Counted from the first letter of the stretch, positions 38,639 through 48,962 are shown. The stretch is 64,000 bases of DNA from Oscillospiraceae bacterium (GCA_009777155.1 WRMK01000001.1:1-64000); one strand, 5' to 3'. Made by a program: numbers and translations. Notes: generated by a model from the letters alone, not told the origin.

Positions 38639-39877
38639 ATGATTGAGTTTGAAGGCTTCACGCCCGTATACGGCGGCGTTTGCGCCGCGCAAGGCTTCAC
38701 AGCCGGGAGCGTTCGCGCGGGCATTAAGGCAGGTAGCGGCAAGGACGACCTCGCCATGATTTATTGCGTGAAAAAATGCACGGCGGCGGCGGTTTACACC
38801 CAAAACGTCGTAAAAGGCGCGCCGATAATCGTCACACAGCGGCACTTGCAAGACGGCTTTGCACAGGCAGTTGTCGTCAATTCGGGCAACGCAAACACCT
38901 GCAATTCAAACGGCGTGGAAATTGCCGAACTGATGTGCAACTTGACCGCCGAGAACTTAAAACTCGACCCGCAAGACGTGATTGTCGCGTCAACCGGCGT
39001 AATCGGGCAGAAACTTTCGGCGGAAATTTTCGAGCAGAACATACCCTTGTTGTCTTGTTGTTTGAGCGAAGTTGGCAGTACCGATGCTTGCAAGGCGATT
39101 ATGACTACCGACACGCGGCTGAAAGAATTCGCGTTCGAGTTTGAAATTGGCGGCAAAACTTGCAGTATCGGCGGCATTTCCAAGGGTAGCGGCATGATAA
39201 ATCCTGCAATGGCGACACTGCTTTGTTTCATCACAACCGATGTCAACATATCCGCCGAAATGCTCCAAAAAGCCTTAAATGAAGCCAACATCGACTCCTA
39301 CAGCAGGGTTAATATAGACGGAGATACATCCACCAACGACATGGCGTGCATACTCGCATCGGGCATGGCGGGCAACGCCGAAATCACTGATGCCAATGAG
39401 GATTACGCGGTTTTCCTTGACGGGCTTTGCGCGGTTATGGTTAACTTAGCGCGCGAGACTGCGCGTGACGGCGAAGGCGCGACAAAGCTAATCGAGTGCC
39501 TTGTCAAAAACGCGCCAAGTCTGCAAGCCGCCGAGTTAATTTCGCGCTCGGTCATTTCGTCAAGCCTTGTTAAAGCGGCAGTTTTCGCCGCCGATGCAAA
39601 CTGGGGCAGAATCTTATGTGCGGCGGGGTATTCGGGCGCAGATTTCGACCCGCTGAAAGTTTCGGTGAAAATGCTATCCGCAAATGGCGAGGTGCTTGTA
39701 TGTCAAAACGGTGTCGGTGTTGATTACTGTGAGGAGGCGGCGCATGAGGTTTTGTCGGCTGACGAGGTTGTAATTGTCATTGATTTGCAGGGCGATAATC
39801 CCGATAACCAAGCCATCGCTTGGGGTTGCGATTTGACTTATGATTATGTGAAAATTAACGCGGAGTACAGGACTTAA
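38639..39877 (+). CDS. argJ: bifunctional glutamate N-acetyltransferase / amino-acid acetyltransferase
   Basis: GFTAGSVRAGIK; VVNSGNANTCN; VASTGVIGQKLSAEIFEQNIPLL; NIDGDTSTNDMACILAS. Confidence 0.93.
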   Translation: MIEFEGFTPVYGGVCAAQGFTAGSVRAGIKAGSGKDDLAMIYCVKKCTAAAVYTQNVVKGAPIIVTQRHLQDGFAQAVVVNSGNANTCNSNGVEIAELMCNLTAENLKLDPQDVIVASTGVIGQKLSAEIFEQNIPLLSCCLSEVGSTDACKAIMTTDTRLKEFAFEFEIGGKTCSIGGISKGSGMINPAMATLLCFITTDVNISAEMLQKALNEANIDSYSRVNIDGDTSTNDMACILASGMAGNAEITDANEDYAVFLDGLCAVMVNLARETARDGEGATKLIECLVKNAPSLQAAELISRSVISSSLVKAAVFAADANWGRILCAAGYSGADFDPLKVSVKMLSANGEVLVCQNGVGVDYCEEAAHEVLSADEVVIVIDLQGDNPDNQAIAWGCDLTYDYVKINAEYRT

Positions 39878-39889
39878 AGGAGAGCTACA

Positions 39890-40762
39890 GTGAAAATAAA
39901 AAACAACACAAGGGCGAAAATTCTTAACGAAGCCTTGCCCTATATTCAGAAATATTACGGAAAGTTTATAGTCGTCAAGTACGGCGGGAACGCCATGGTT
40001 AACGAGAAGTTGAAACAGGCGGTCATGTCGGACATTGTGCTACTGTCGCTGTGTGGGATTAAAATCGTGCTGGTTCACGGCGGCGGCCCGGAAATTGATG
40101 CAGTACTCAAAAAAATGGGCAAAAAGCCTAAGTTCATAAACGGCTTGCGTTGCACCGACAAAGAGACCGCCGAGATTGTGCAGATGGTACTAAGCGGGAA
40201 GGTCAATAAAGACTTGGTGGATTTGCTGTGCATGAACGGCGGCAAGGCGATTGGGCTCTGCGGGCTTGACGGCGGCTTGCTCAAGGCGCGGCAGTTGAGC
40301 GCGGAATTAGGCTACGTCGGCGAGATTACCAAGGTGCACCCCGAGATTATTTCCGATATAACCGACAAGGGATATATCCCCGTGATTTCTACGATTGCGG
40401 GCAGTGAAACTAATGCAAAAGACGAAATTTTCAACGTCAACGCCGACATTGCGGCGGCGGAAATTGCAAACGCAATCGGCGCGGAAAACCTAATCTTGAT
40501 GACCGATATTGCGGGGTTGCTCAGAGACCCCAAAGATGAATCCACGCTGATTTCAAACATAAAACTAAGCGAAATCCCGCTGCTAAAAGAACAAGGTGTA
40601 ATCTCGGGCGGCATGATTCCGAAAATCGACTGCTGTGTCAAGGCAGTCCGCGAAAAGGTTCAAAAAGCCAATATAATCGACGGCAGAATCGCACATTCCA
40701 TACTGTTGGAATTGCTGACCGACGAGGGTATGGGTACAATGATTGTTAAGGAGGCGTTATGA
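39890..40762 (+). CDS. argB: acetylglutamate kinase
   Basis: YYGKFIVVKYGGNAM; VLVHGGGPEIDAVL; GTMIVKEAL; GTG start with SD aaaggagag. Confidence 0.95.
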   Translation: MKIKNNTRAKILNEALPYIQKYYGKFIVVKYGGNAMVNEKLKQAVMSDIVLLSLCGIKIVLVHGGGPEIDAVLKKMGKKPKFINGLRCTDKETAEIVQMVLSGKVNKDLVDLLCMNGGKAIGLCGLDGGLLKARQLSAELGYVGEITKVHPEIISDITDKGYIPVISTIAGSETNAKDEIFNVNADIAAAEIANAIGAENLILMTDIAGLLRDPKDESTLISNIKLSEIPLLKEQGVISGGMIPKIDCCVKAVREKVQKANIIDGRIAHSILLELLTDEGMGTMIVKEAL

Positions 40763-41922
40763 ATACAATTCAGAAATATGACACTTATGTCATGAAATCT
40801 TACGGGCGGGTGCCGCTTGCTGTGGAGACGGCGGCGGGTACAAGCGCGGTCGGCGAGGGCGGCAAAACTTATATCGACTTCGGGTCGGGCATAGGTACAA
40901 ACTCGCTCGGGTACTGCGATGCAGACTGGGTTAACGCGGTCTGTAAGCAGGTGCAAACTTTGCAGCACAACTCGAATTATTACTACAACAAACCCGGCGC
41001 GGAATTTGCAGAAAAACTTGCAAAACTCACCGGTTACACCAACATGTTTTTCGGCAATAGCGGCGCGGAAGCCAACGAGTGCGCCATTAAACTTGCACGG
41101 AAATACAGCTTCGACAAATACGGCAAAAACCGCCATAATATTATCGCGCTGAAAGGTTCATTTCACGGCAGGACTTTAGCGACACTTTCGGCGACAGGGC
41201 AAGCCGATATGCACAACTACTTTTTCCCGTTCGTGCAAGGATTCATTCACGCCGAGCCTAATGACACGGCTGACTTAGCCGCGAAACTTGACGATTCTGT
41301 TTGCGCTATTATGCTCGAATACATTCAAGGCGAGGGCGGCGTAGTCGAGCTTGAAAAGGCGTATGTAGACGAGGTTTACAGGCTTGCCGCCGAGAAAGAT
41401 GTGCTTGTAATTGCCGACGAAGTGCAAACAGGTGCAGGGCGTACGGGTAAGTTTTTGGCGGGTGAGCATTTTAATAAAAAAGCCGACATTACTACTATGG
41501 CAAAAGGCCTTTTCGGTGGGCTTCCGGCGGGGGTTTGCCTTGCGAATGAGAAATGCGCCGACGTATTCACCGCGGGCACTCACGGCTCTACTTTCGGCGG
41601 GAATCCGGTGGTTCTAAGCGGCGGCTTGGTGGTACTTGACAAAGTTTCCGACCCCGCTTTCTTAGCCGAAGTCGTGAAAAAAGGCGAGTATATCCGCGAG
41701 AAATTGTCGGGGCTTGACGAGGTCGTTGCGATTAGCGGAAAAGGCTTGATGCTTGGAATCACGCTGAAAAATAAAAAGGCAGTGGACGTCATGAAAGCCG
41801 CACTCGAAAAGGGTTTGCTGGCATTGACCGCGAAAGAAAAACTGCGGCTTTTGCCGCCGCTTGTGATTGATTATAAGAGCCTTGATTTGGGGTTGGGGGT
41901 TATTGGGGAGATATTATTATGA
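40759..41922 (+). CDS. argD: acetylornithine aminotransferase
   Basis: MFFGNSGAEANECAIKLARKY; VLVIADEVQTGAGRTGKF; TTMAKGLFGGLPAGV. Confidence 0.94.
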   Translation: MNTIQKYDTYVMKSYGRVPLAVETAAGTSAVGEGGKTYIDFGSGIGTNSLGYCDADWVNAVCKQVQTLQHNSNYYYNKPGAEFAEKLAKLTGYTNMFFGNSGAEANECAIKLARKYSFDKYGKNRHNIIALKGSFHGRTLATLSATGQADMHNYFFPFVQGFIHAEPNDTADLAAKLDDSVCAIMLEYIQGEGGVVELEKAYVDEVYRLAAEKDVLVIADEVQTGAGRTGKFLAGEHFNKKADITTMAKGLFGGLPAGVCLANEKCADVFTAGTHGSTFGGNPVVLSGGLVVLDKVSDPAFLAEVVKKGEYIREKLSGLDEVVAISGKGLMLGITLKNKKAVDVMKAALEKGLLALTAKEKLRLLPPLVIDYKSLDLGLGVIGEILL

Positions 41923-42200
41923 TGTATCCGTATATTACTTTAGCAGATGAAACTTTAGTTACACATTCTCACCTCAAAGAGGAGAACGAGTTGAAGTCTG
42001 TGAACGTCCACTTTGAACGCCCGAAGCCTCACGGCTTTGATTCCGCGAGAATAAGTCTGCCGTCATATGCGTGGATAATGAGAGACGGCTTTACGGACGA
42101 GGAAATTAGAGACTTTGAAGCCTTTGCAAGCAATAATGCCCACCTACTCTTTAAGTATGCGGAAAAAGGGGGGCTTGGTATTGCGAAACTCGCCGTTTAG
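41919..42200 (+). CDS. hypothetical protein (93 aa), translationally coupled to argD
   Basis: ATG overlaps the argD stop; C-terminus encoded by a gcgaaactc palindromic repeat. Confidence 0.55.
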   Translation: MMYPYITLADETLVTHSHLKEENELKSVNVHFERPKPHGFDSARISLPSYAWIMRDGFTDEEIRDFEAFASNNAHLLFKYAEKGGLGIAKLAV

Positions 42201-42229
42201 CGGACGCGCAATCAACCCCCTGCCGTAAC

Positions 42230-42304
42230 AAAACTTTGCTTTAGCAAAGTTTTAATAGCCGCCAACTTTGTTTATAATTAAATAAAGCAGAAAGGGCGGC
42301 TATT
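42230..42304 (-). repeat. double-hairpin module, copy F1 (reverse orientation of F2 at 50456)
   Basis: aaaactttgctttagcaaagttttaatagccgcc...ggcggctatt. Confidence 0.8.
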
Positions 42305-42314
42305 GGACTTAGTG

Positions 42315-42577
42315 GGGGGTAGAGGGGGGTAGTAGGGGTACGGCGGGCGCAAATAACCGCCAGCCCGCCACACAAACCGTTCAGACTCCACTTCCTCGAT
42401 TGCGACCTTACAAGTTCACGACTTGACAGGTTTTATCTATTTGAAAAGTCTGCACTCGCATAGGGTTTGTGCTACGTGATAACGGTTCGGCTCGAGAAGG
42501 TTAGACTTTATCAAGCGTAGAACGCGGGCGTGCGGTTATTTGCGCCCGCCGTACCCCTACTACCCCCCCTCTACCCC
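42315..42577 (-). repeat. long-stem repeat element, copy D
   Basis: ggtagaggggggtagtaggggtacggcgggcgcaaataaccgc mirrored at the right end; core reverse-complementary to copies B and E. Confidence 0.93.
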
Positions 42578-42665
42578 GACTGCTCCCCACACTCGCAAAA
42601 ATTTTGCTGTATGTAGTGGGTTTCGCAATCACCTATATTGTTAATAAGATGGGAGAATATTTAGC

Positions 42666-43928
42666 ATGAAGTTAAAACTGAAATTAACACTATTAACACT
42701 CGCAACCCTCATAAATTTCACCGCCTGCGATGCCGATTTTAACACCGAAGCCGAACTTCACGCAATGTTAAAATTCGCAATGGAAATCGGTTTTGAGTCT
42801 GTCGGTTTGGAAAGCCAAGACCACGCAAGCACCGTCTACAACTACCTCGCAGAGGACGGTGTGAAATTCACTGCAACCAGCTATCTCTACAGAACCGATT
42901 ACAGTATTCGCGACCGTATAGGCATAAAATTCGACTATCCGCTAAAGTGGTTTGGGGCAAAGCAGGGTGAAGTTGAGAGAATTGTCGGGGACTTGTTCGA
43001 GTACGATTTTCATTGGTTCGGCATGATATTTTTCGTGAATCATCAGGCAGACTTAGAGCCTTTGTCGGAGTTGATTCACTCGTTGCTGACCGAATTCGAG
43101 CCTATAAGCGTCAATGCCGACGGCAAGGATTATTACTATCACATTCCGCATATTTTTGTCTACGCCCTTGAAGCAAATCCAAACCTTGACGAGTTACAGG
43201 ATTCATACCACATTGACGACATGGGAAACTTGAAAGACCCGTATTTCGGCTATGGCGGGACCCTATACAGCAGTAGGCCCGAACACGGCACCTTCCTCAA
43301 CGATACAAAAGGTTTTTTGTTCCCGATTATCGGCGAAGAATCCCTCACAGTAGACGAGATTTTCGATATTATGCAGGGGAATTTACTGACCGCGGTTGAG
43401 CAGGGACTGCTTCAAGATTTCGGGGTTGAAGAAGAAATGTTTGCCGACCACCCTAAGTCCTACTTGGCGAACTTTGTAATTAACGGCGAAGTTATTCTGT
43501 TGCGCCGATTCAGCTACGTTGAGGACCTTGACGATTATTGCATGGATTTCACCACCTACCGTTATGTGGGGCAAGATACAGTTTACAGTTACACCTTGAA
43601 TGAGGGCAGTTTCCGCGAGGTAATTGAGGCGTTGGGCGGTGAATTGACTATAGAAGAATCCGCTGTTGAGTGGGTAATTGGCGAGAATACTTGGCGGGCT
43701 GAACTCACTCTTGTGGACGTTCCCGCGCCTGCCCCCTTCCATGAAACGGACACTTATGAGCATATTGCAGGGTTTGCCGTCTACAAGAACGGCGAAGAAT
43801 CGCCACTGCCGCTGTCAAGGGCGAGCGCGTTCGGCGCGTTTTGCTTCACTATTCCCGACTTGGAACTCATATTCGGGAGTGAAGTTATAATCGAGAGAGC
43901 GAACGGGCGAGTTGTAATAAACAATTAA
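42666..43928 (+). CDS. hypothetical lipoprotein, paralogue of the 33017-34102 product
   Basis: lipobox LINFTACDAD; YNYLAEDGVKF; VEWVIGENTW; IPDLELIFGSEVII. Confidence 0.65.
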   Translation: MKLKLKLTLLTLATLINFTACDADFNTEAELHAMLKFAMEIGFESVGLESQDHASTVYNYLAEDGVKFTATSYLYRTDYSIRDRIGIKFDYPLKWFGAKQGEVERIVGDLFEYDFHWFGMIFFVNHQADLEPLSELIHSLLTEFEPISVNADGKDYYYHIPHIFVYALEANPNLDELQDSYHIDDMGNLKDPYFGYGGTLYSSRPEHGTFLNDTKGFLFPIIGEESLTVDEIFDIMQGNLLTAVEQGLLQDFGVEEEMFADHPKSYLANFVINGEVILLRRFSYVEDLDDYCMDFTTYRYVGQDTVYSYTLNEGSFREVIEALGGELTIEESAVEWVIGENTWRAELTLVDVPAPAPFHETDTYEHIAGFAVYKNGEESPLPLSRASAFGAFCFTIPDLELIFGSEVIIERANGRVVINN

Positions 43929-43954
43929 ATTAATATAGCGAAAGGAATTTGCAC

Positions 43955-44872
43955 ATGAAACACTTACTAAAACTGCTCGACTTAGACGGCAAGGACATCA
44001 TAGATATTTTGAACCTTGCCGACCAGTTGAAGTACGAGCAGAAGCACGGGATTGCACACCGTCACTTGGAGGGGAAAACCCTCGGAATGATTTTCGAGAA
44101 GTCGTCCACGCGGACTCGCGTATCGTTTGAAGTCGGTATGTATCAACTCGGCGGGCATGCCCTGTTCTTGTCGGCACAGGAACTGCAAATGGGCAGGGGC
44201 GAGCCGATTGAAGACACGGCGCGGGTGCTGTCGCGCTACCTTGACGGCATCATGATACGTACCTACAAGCAATCGGTGGTTGAGGGCTTGGCGAAGTACG
44301 GCAGTATCCCGATTATCAACGGCTTGACCGACGACTGGCACCCCTGCCAAGTTTTGGCGGATTTAATGACAATCCGTGAGCATAAAAACAAGCTTGAAGA
44401 CCTGAAACTCTGCTTTATCGGCGATGGGCATAATATGGCGAACTCGCTGATTGTCGGCGGTTTGAAGGTCGGCATGAGCGTGACTATCTGCGTCCCCAAA
44501 GGCTACGAGCCGTTCCCGGCCGCGCTCGATTTTGCAAAGGAATACGCGGCTACCGGCAAGTTTGAGTTGGTGCACGGGCCGCTCGAGGCGGCGAAAAACG
44601 CAGATGTACTCGTGACCGATGTCTGGTCGTCAATGGGGCAGGAGTCCGAGGCCGCTAAACGCCAACAAGACTTTGCGGGGTTCTGCGTTGACGATGAGAT
44701 GATTGCGGTTGCAAAGCCGGACGTCATGGTTCAGCACTGCCTTCCCGCACACAAGGGCGAGGAGATTACCGCGAAAGTTTTCGAGGAACACGCCGCGGAA
44801 ATTTTCGACGAGGCCGAGAACAGGCTACACGCGCAAAAGGCCGTGATGGTGAAATTGATGGGGAGTAATTGA
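43955..44872 (+). CDS. argF: ornithine carbamoyltransferase
   Basis: IFEKSSTRTRVSFEVGMYQLGGHALFL; NGLTDDWHPCQVLADLMTI; VMVQHCLPAHKGEEI. Confidence 0.95.
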   Translation: MKHLLKLLDLDGKDIIDILNLADQLKYEQKHGIAHRHLEGKTLGMIFEKSSTRTRVSFEVGMYQLGGHALFLSAQELQMGRGEPIEDTARVLSRYLDGIMIRTYKQSVVEGLAKYGSIPIINGLTDDWHPCQVLADLMTIREHKNKLEDLKLCFIGDGHNMANSLIVGGLKVGMSVTICVPKGYEPFPAALDFAKEYAATGKFELVHGPLEAAKNADVLVTDVWSSMGQESEAAKRQQDFAGFCVDDEMIAVAKPDVMVQHCLPAHKGEEITAKVFEEHAAEIFDEAENRLHAQKAVMVKLMGSN

Positions 44873-44941
44873 CAAATAATTTAACTTGTGTTATACTAAA
44901 ATTAACAGAAACCCGAGGGGTTAAAATATGTAAAAAATTAT

Positions 44942-44985
44942 GAAAGGTCTGCCCCTATGCCGTGTTTGCGGCGGGCGGCATGGTA
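44942..44985 (+). promoter_or_regulatory. hairpin 5' leader motif, copy L2 (hpf)
   Basis: GAAAGG-TCTGCC-[CCTATGCC..GGCATGG]-TAATGAAAATG. Confidence 0.6.
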
Positions 44986-45513
44986 ATGAAAATGAATGTA
45001 AAAGTAACCGCGAAGAAAATGCAGGTCGATGGATTAATCGAATATGCCGAGGCGAGACTTAGAAAGCTCGAACGGTTTTTCGGCGAGGATTTCGACGCGA
45101 AAATAACCGCGTCGTCACAGCGCGGCATGGTAACGCTGGAGCTGACGGTCAAGCACGACAATTTAATTTTCCGCGCCGAGCAATCCGCGCAGAACAAAAA
45201 CGACGCGCTCGACGCCTGCGTTGACCGCATTATCAGGCAAATCCGCAAAAACAAAACCCGCATTGAAAAACGCCTGCAATCGACCGCCTTCAACAACGGA
45301 TTCGGCGACGACGTCGAGGAGCAAGCCGACTATGAGGTCATTAGGAGAAAACAATTTATTCTGCGGCCAATGAGCGTTGAGGAGGCGATTTTGCAGATGA
45401 ATATGCTCGGTCACAGCTTTTTCATGTTCAAGAACGGCGAGACCGGCGAGACGAACGTAGTCTACAAGCGCGACGACGGGAATTACGCGGTTATGGAACC
45501 GGGGTATGATTGA
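44986..45513 (+). CDS. hpf: ribosome hibernation promoting factor (long form)
   Basis: KVTAKKMQVDGLIEYAEARLRKLERFF; C-terminal RRKQFILRPMSVEEAILQMNMLGHSFFMFKN. Confidence 0.93.
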   Translation: MKMNVKVTAKKMQVDGLIEYAEARLRKLERFFGEDFDAKITASSQRGMVTLELTVKHDNLIFRAEQSAQNKNDALDACVDRIIRQIRKNKTRIEKRLQSTAFNNGFGDDVEEQADYEVIRRKQFILRPMSVEEAILQMNMLGHSFFMFKNGETGETNVVYKRDDGNYAVMEPGYD

Positions 45514-46202
45514 TAGGCGATAAAAAGTATGTCAGGGCATCTCTGAATCAATTTAGAGATGCCCGTAATGTAGTTTTAGGGAGAAAAAAATTGTTTGTAG
45601 ATGAATTAATTAGAGCCGTGTTTCAGATTCTTGCACTGTCGGCGATACCTTTCATTTGGTGGCTGATTGCCGCAAGAAAAGAGCCGTTTTTCGCGTGGGT
45701 CGGCTTGAAAAAACCGAGGGTTGAGGATAAAAAACGGTTCATTATTTTTGTTTTTGTGGCGTTAATAGTAGCTTTTTTGATGTCGTTTGTTTTAGACCCG
45801 ATTTTGCCCGACGATATTCAATTAGCCAACGAGCGATTCCGCGGGCAAGGCATAAGCGCGTTAATTCCGGCGATTATATTTGCGTTTTTCGCAACCGCAC
45901 TCGGCGAAGAAATATTATTTCGCGGGTTTATCGGCAATCGTTTGTGCGGAAAAATCGGCTTTTGGGGCGGTAATACAATCCAAGCGGTGCTGTTCGGGCT
46001 GCTCCACGGCGCAACCATGTTCCCGACGCTCGGCATCGCTGTACCGTTACTCGTCATCGCGTTTACGGCAACGCTCGGTTGGCTGATGGGTTATATCAAC
46101 GAAAAAGCCGGCGGCTCGATAATCCCGAGTTGGGGATTGCACGGGGCTTCTAATTTGTATGCGGCGATGATTTTGGCGGGTTTGTATAGTAAATTAACTT
46201 AA
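45510..46202 (+). CDS. CPBP family intramembrane metalloprotease
   Basis: ALGEEILFRGFIGNRL; AVLFGLLHGATMFP; SWGLHGASNLYAA. Confidence 0.87.
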   Translation: MIGDKKYVRASLNQFRDARNVVLGRKKLFVDELIRAVFQILALSAIPFIWWLIAARKEPFFAWVGLKKPRVEDKKRFIIFVFVALIVAFLMSFVLDPILPDDIQLANERFRGQGISALIPAIIFAFFATALGEEILFRGFIGNRLCGKIGFWGGNTIQAVLFGLLHGATMFPTLGIAVPLLVIAFTATLGWLMGYINEKAGGSIIPSWGLHGASNLYAAMILAGLYSKLT

Positions 46203-46290
46203 AAAACACTAAAACCTCTCGCCACAAAACCCATACAGCAAAGGTTTTGCGGCGATTTGTTTTGTGTTTTTAATAAGTTAATTTGCTATA
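46185..46290. mobile_element. MITE-like element, copy 2
   Basis: tatagtaaattaacttaaaaaacactaaaacctctcgccacaaaacccatacagcaaa...gtgtttttaataagttaatttgctata. Confidence 0.75.
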
Positions 46291-46437
46291 GTATAAACCC
46301 ACATTAGAGCATGTTGACACTATCCAAATTTTGTACAACATCAACAAATTATCGAAAAACGATAAATCCTTATTGACATTCGATATATTTTATGTTATAC
46401 TCGATATATCAAATAATTTATCGGGAGGTTTTATCAC

Positions 46438-46926
46438 ATGAACAAGAACAAGACTTTGGAGCAGAAAATCAAGGAAGAAAGCAGATTCATATGGGTTGCG
46501 ATGAGAATTATGAGTGTCATGGCGGCGATGTTGGCGTTTTTGCTGGTGTTTGCTGTAATCGGCTTTGTAACAACGGACTATTGGGGCGATTTATGGTGGA
46601 TTGGTCTGTTGGGGTTGAGCGGTGCCGGTCTGGCGGTCGTGTTTGACAGCGTTGCGCGGGTTTTCCGTGACGTGCGGCGCGGCGAATCGCCATTCACTTT
46701 AGTCAACGCGAATCGGCTGAAACGCATCTCGGTCGTGCTGTTAATCACAACCTTGAGCCTGTATCTCTACCAATTAATTCTAAGCGTTGCGGGGGTCTAC
46801 AATGACGGTTTAGTGATGATGTTCACGGGGATTGCCTACGCGCTGTTCAGCGGTGTCGTCGGTGGGATTGCGTTGATTTTCCAATACGGAGTGCAACTGC
46901 AAGAACAAGCCGACGAGACTTTATGA
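46438..46926 (+). CDS. DUF2975-like membrane protein
   Basis: Four predicted TM segments; paired with a small XRE regulator. Confidence 0.65.
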   Translation: MNKNKTLEQKIKEESRFIWVAMRIMSVMAAMLAFLLVFAVIGFVTTDYWGDLWWIGLLGLSGAGLAVVFDSVARVFRDVRRGESPFTLVNANRLKRISVVLLITTLSLYLYQLILSVAGVYNDGLVMMFTGIAYALFSGVVGGIALIFQYGVQLQEQADETL

Positions 46927-46949
46927 GGTGAAGTTTGAAAATAATTAAA

Positions 46950-47038
46950 GAAAGGCGTGCCCCTATGCCCGGTAATTCGCGGAATTACGCAATTTTCATT
47001 GAAATTTGTGCCGGTGTGGGCGGCATGGTATTAAAAAT
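46950..47038 (+). promoter_or_regulatory. hairpin 5' leader motif, copy L3 (XRE gene)
   Basis: GAAAGG-CGTGCC-[CCTATGCC..GGCATGG]-TATTAAAAATATG. Confidence 0.6.
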
Positions 47039-47257
47039 ATGGCTATAATTTTACGGCTCGACCGTGTCATGGCGGACAGGAAAATGCCGCTTAACGAGCT
47101 CGCCGAAAGGGTCGGCATTACAAACGCCAACCTTTCCAATATAAAAACAGGGAAAATTAGCGCGATTCGCTTTTCTACATTAGAAAAAATCTGTGAGGTT
47201 TTGGAGTGTCAACCGGGTGATATTTTGGAGTATCAAGGAGACTTCTTCGGGAACTAA
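47039..47257 (+). CDS. small XRE-family regulator (YozG-like)
   Basis: DRVMADRKMPLNELAERVGITNANLSNIKTGKISAIRFSTLEKICEVLECQPGDILEY. Confidence 0.88.
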   Translation: MAIILRLDRVMADRKMPLNELAERVGITNANLSNIKTGKISAIRFSTLEKICEVLECQPGDILEYQGDFFGN

Positions 47258-47408
47258 CCACGAGTGGATTTGCGTGCAGATTTTTCGTCATACAAGGCAA
47301 AAATTTCCGTAATGCTTTGTGCATTGCGGAAATTTTTAACGCAGTATGGCGGAAAAGCTGTGCGTAAAGCCGCCGTGCGTTAGTTTCCGAAGATGTCTAT
47401 TGAAAATA

Positions 47409-47969
47409 TTACGACCGCGTAGCCTTTTTCAACACAGGGAGTATCGCAATTGCAATCGCCCCGCCGATTGCCGCCGTGATTATCTGCGGGTATGAGAACA
47501 TGGTTGTAATCATCGTGGCTTGTTGCGGGGTTAAGTCTAATAAAAAAGGTATCGCAACCAGCACGACGCCGACATAAAGCACGGCGAATTTCCCGAGCGC
47601 GCCCGCAATCAGCGCGGTTATGTGCGCGGTTATAACTTTTTTTGCCGCCTTGTTCCCGATAACGTGCCACAACGCGACAAGTGTCAAGTTGCCGAGGCAT
47701 ACGAAAGGTATGATAAACGGAAACTGCGGCCCTACCGGGATTGGCAACATAAACGCCATTACGGGCGAAAGCACCGCGACCGCCGCCCCGCATGCCAAGC
47801 CGCCGGTCATCACCGAAACGATTAGAATTAGGTTAACCACCGAGCCGGTCACGAGGGTGTTGAACGGTGGCGGAGCCGCCGCGGTGAGCGAGCCTGTGCC
47901 CCATTGGAGCGCGACTAATAGTGCGATTAGGACGCCTGTTCGTGCGATGAGTAGGATTTTGTTGTTCAT
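47409..47969 (-). CDS. ECF transporter S component-like membrane protein
   Basis: Multiple TM helices, N-terminal RTGVLIALLVALQW. Confidence 0.72.
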   Translation of the reverse strand: MNNKILLIARTGVLIALLVALQWGTGSLTAAAPPPFNTLVTGSVVNLILIVSVMTGGLACGAAVAVLSPVMAFMLPIPVGPQFPFIIPFVCLGNLTLVALWHVIGNKAAKKVITAHITALIAGALGKFAVLYVGVVLVAIPFLLDLTPQQATMITTMFSYPQIITAAIGGAIAIAILPVLKKATRS

Positions 47970-47986
47970 GGTGGGTTCTTCTTTCT

Positions 47987-48745
47987 TTAGTGTATTAGGC
48001 AGTTGGGCAAAGCTACTCGCAGTTCGTCGGCTTGCCCATCACTGATTGGGTTATCGCTTAAATTTAAGTAGACTAAATTTGCCAACTCGCTCAAAGGTGA
48101 TATATCGCTGATTTGATTATCGGACAAGGATAAAACTTGCAAATTTTCTAACCCGCTCAAAGGCGATATATCATTTATTTGATTATCTCGCAAGTATAAA
48201 TGATTCAAATTCGTCAGCCCGCTCAAAGGTGAGACGTTACTAATTTGATTAAAACCCAAGTCCAAAAAGTCTAAGTTTGTTAAGCCGCTCAAAGCTGAAA
48301 TATCGCTTACTTGACTTTCAAACAAGTTCAAAAACTTCAAATTAGGCAACCCGCTCAAAGGCGATATATCGCTGATTTGATTGCCGCCTAACCACAGGCT
48401 GTTCAAATTTGTCAACCCGCTCAAGGTTGAAATATCGTTGATTTGGTTGCCGCACAAATTCAAACTCGTCAAACTTTTCAGCTCTTTGAGCGATGATATG
48501 TCGCTGATTTGCGTGTCCACCAACCATAATCTTGCCACGTTCTGCGGAATTTCGCCGCTTGTAATCATTTCAACGAGCCGCTCGTTGGTTATGTCCTGCC
48601 CGCTTAGAACGACTTCGATTGTTTCGTCGGGTGCGGGCGGCTGTGTGATTTCCGACGTTTCGGAGGTCTCGCTTTCGGTGACACCCGCGCCGCCGCATGC
48701 GGTAAGCAGAACCACGCAAAGAATCAAATATATGATAGATTTCAT
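47987..48745 (-). CDS. leucine-rich-repeat lipoprotein (internalin-like 22-aa repeats)
   Basis: lipobox LCVVLLTACGG; repeated LTNLxxLxLxxNQISDISPLSG. Confidence 0.88.
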   Translation of the reverse strand: MKSIIYLILCVVLLTACGGAGVTESETSETSEITQPPAPDETIEVVLSGQDITNERLVEMITSGEIPQNVARLWLVDTQISDISSLKELKSLTSLNLCGNQINDISTLSGLTNLNSLWLGGNQISDISPLSGLPNLKFLNLFESQVSDISALSGLTNLDFLDLGFNQISNVSPLSGLTNLNHLYLRDNQINDISPLSGLENLQVLSLSDNQISDISPLSELANLVYLNLSDNPISDGQADELRVALPNCLIH

Positions 48746-48962
48746 GTTCGTAGCACCTCGGTTATTATTATACAGCATTTCGGCGGGTTTGTCAAGGTTT
48801 TTCTCACACAGGCTTGCAAAAAACGCAAACTCATGCTATAATTACTGCAAACGCAACCCCAAGTTGCGTAAATGCAAGCAGGGTTTGGTAGAGTGCAACC
48901 GCGGGAAATGATATATTAGAATTACACCGCTACCTCAAAAGGGACAGCGTGAAAAAATTCAA

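Noticed and set aside
47987-48778. Regular 66-bp repeat pattern
   Set aside because: Explained by 22-aa leucine-rich repeats in a lipoprotein CDS.
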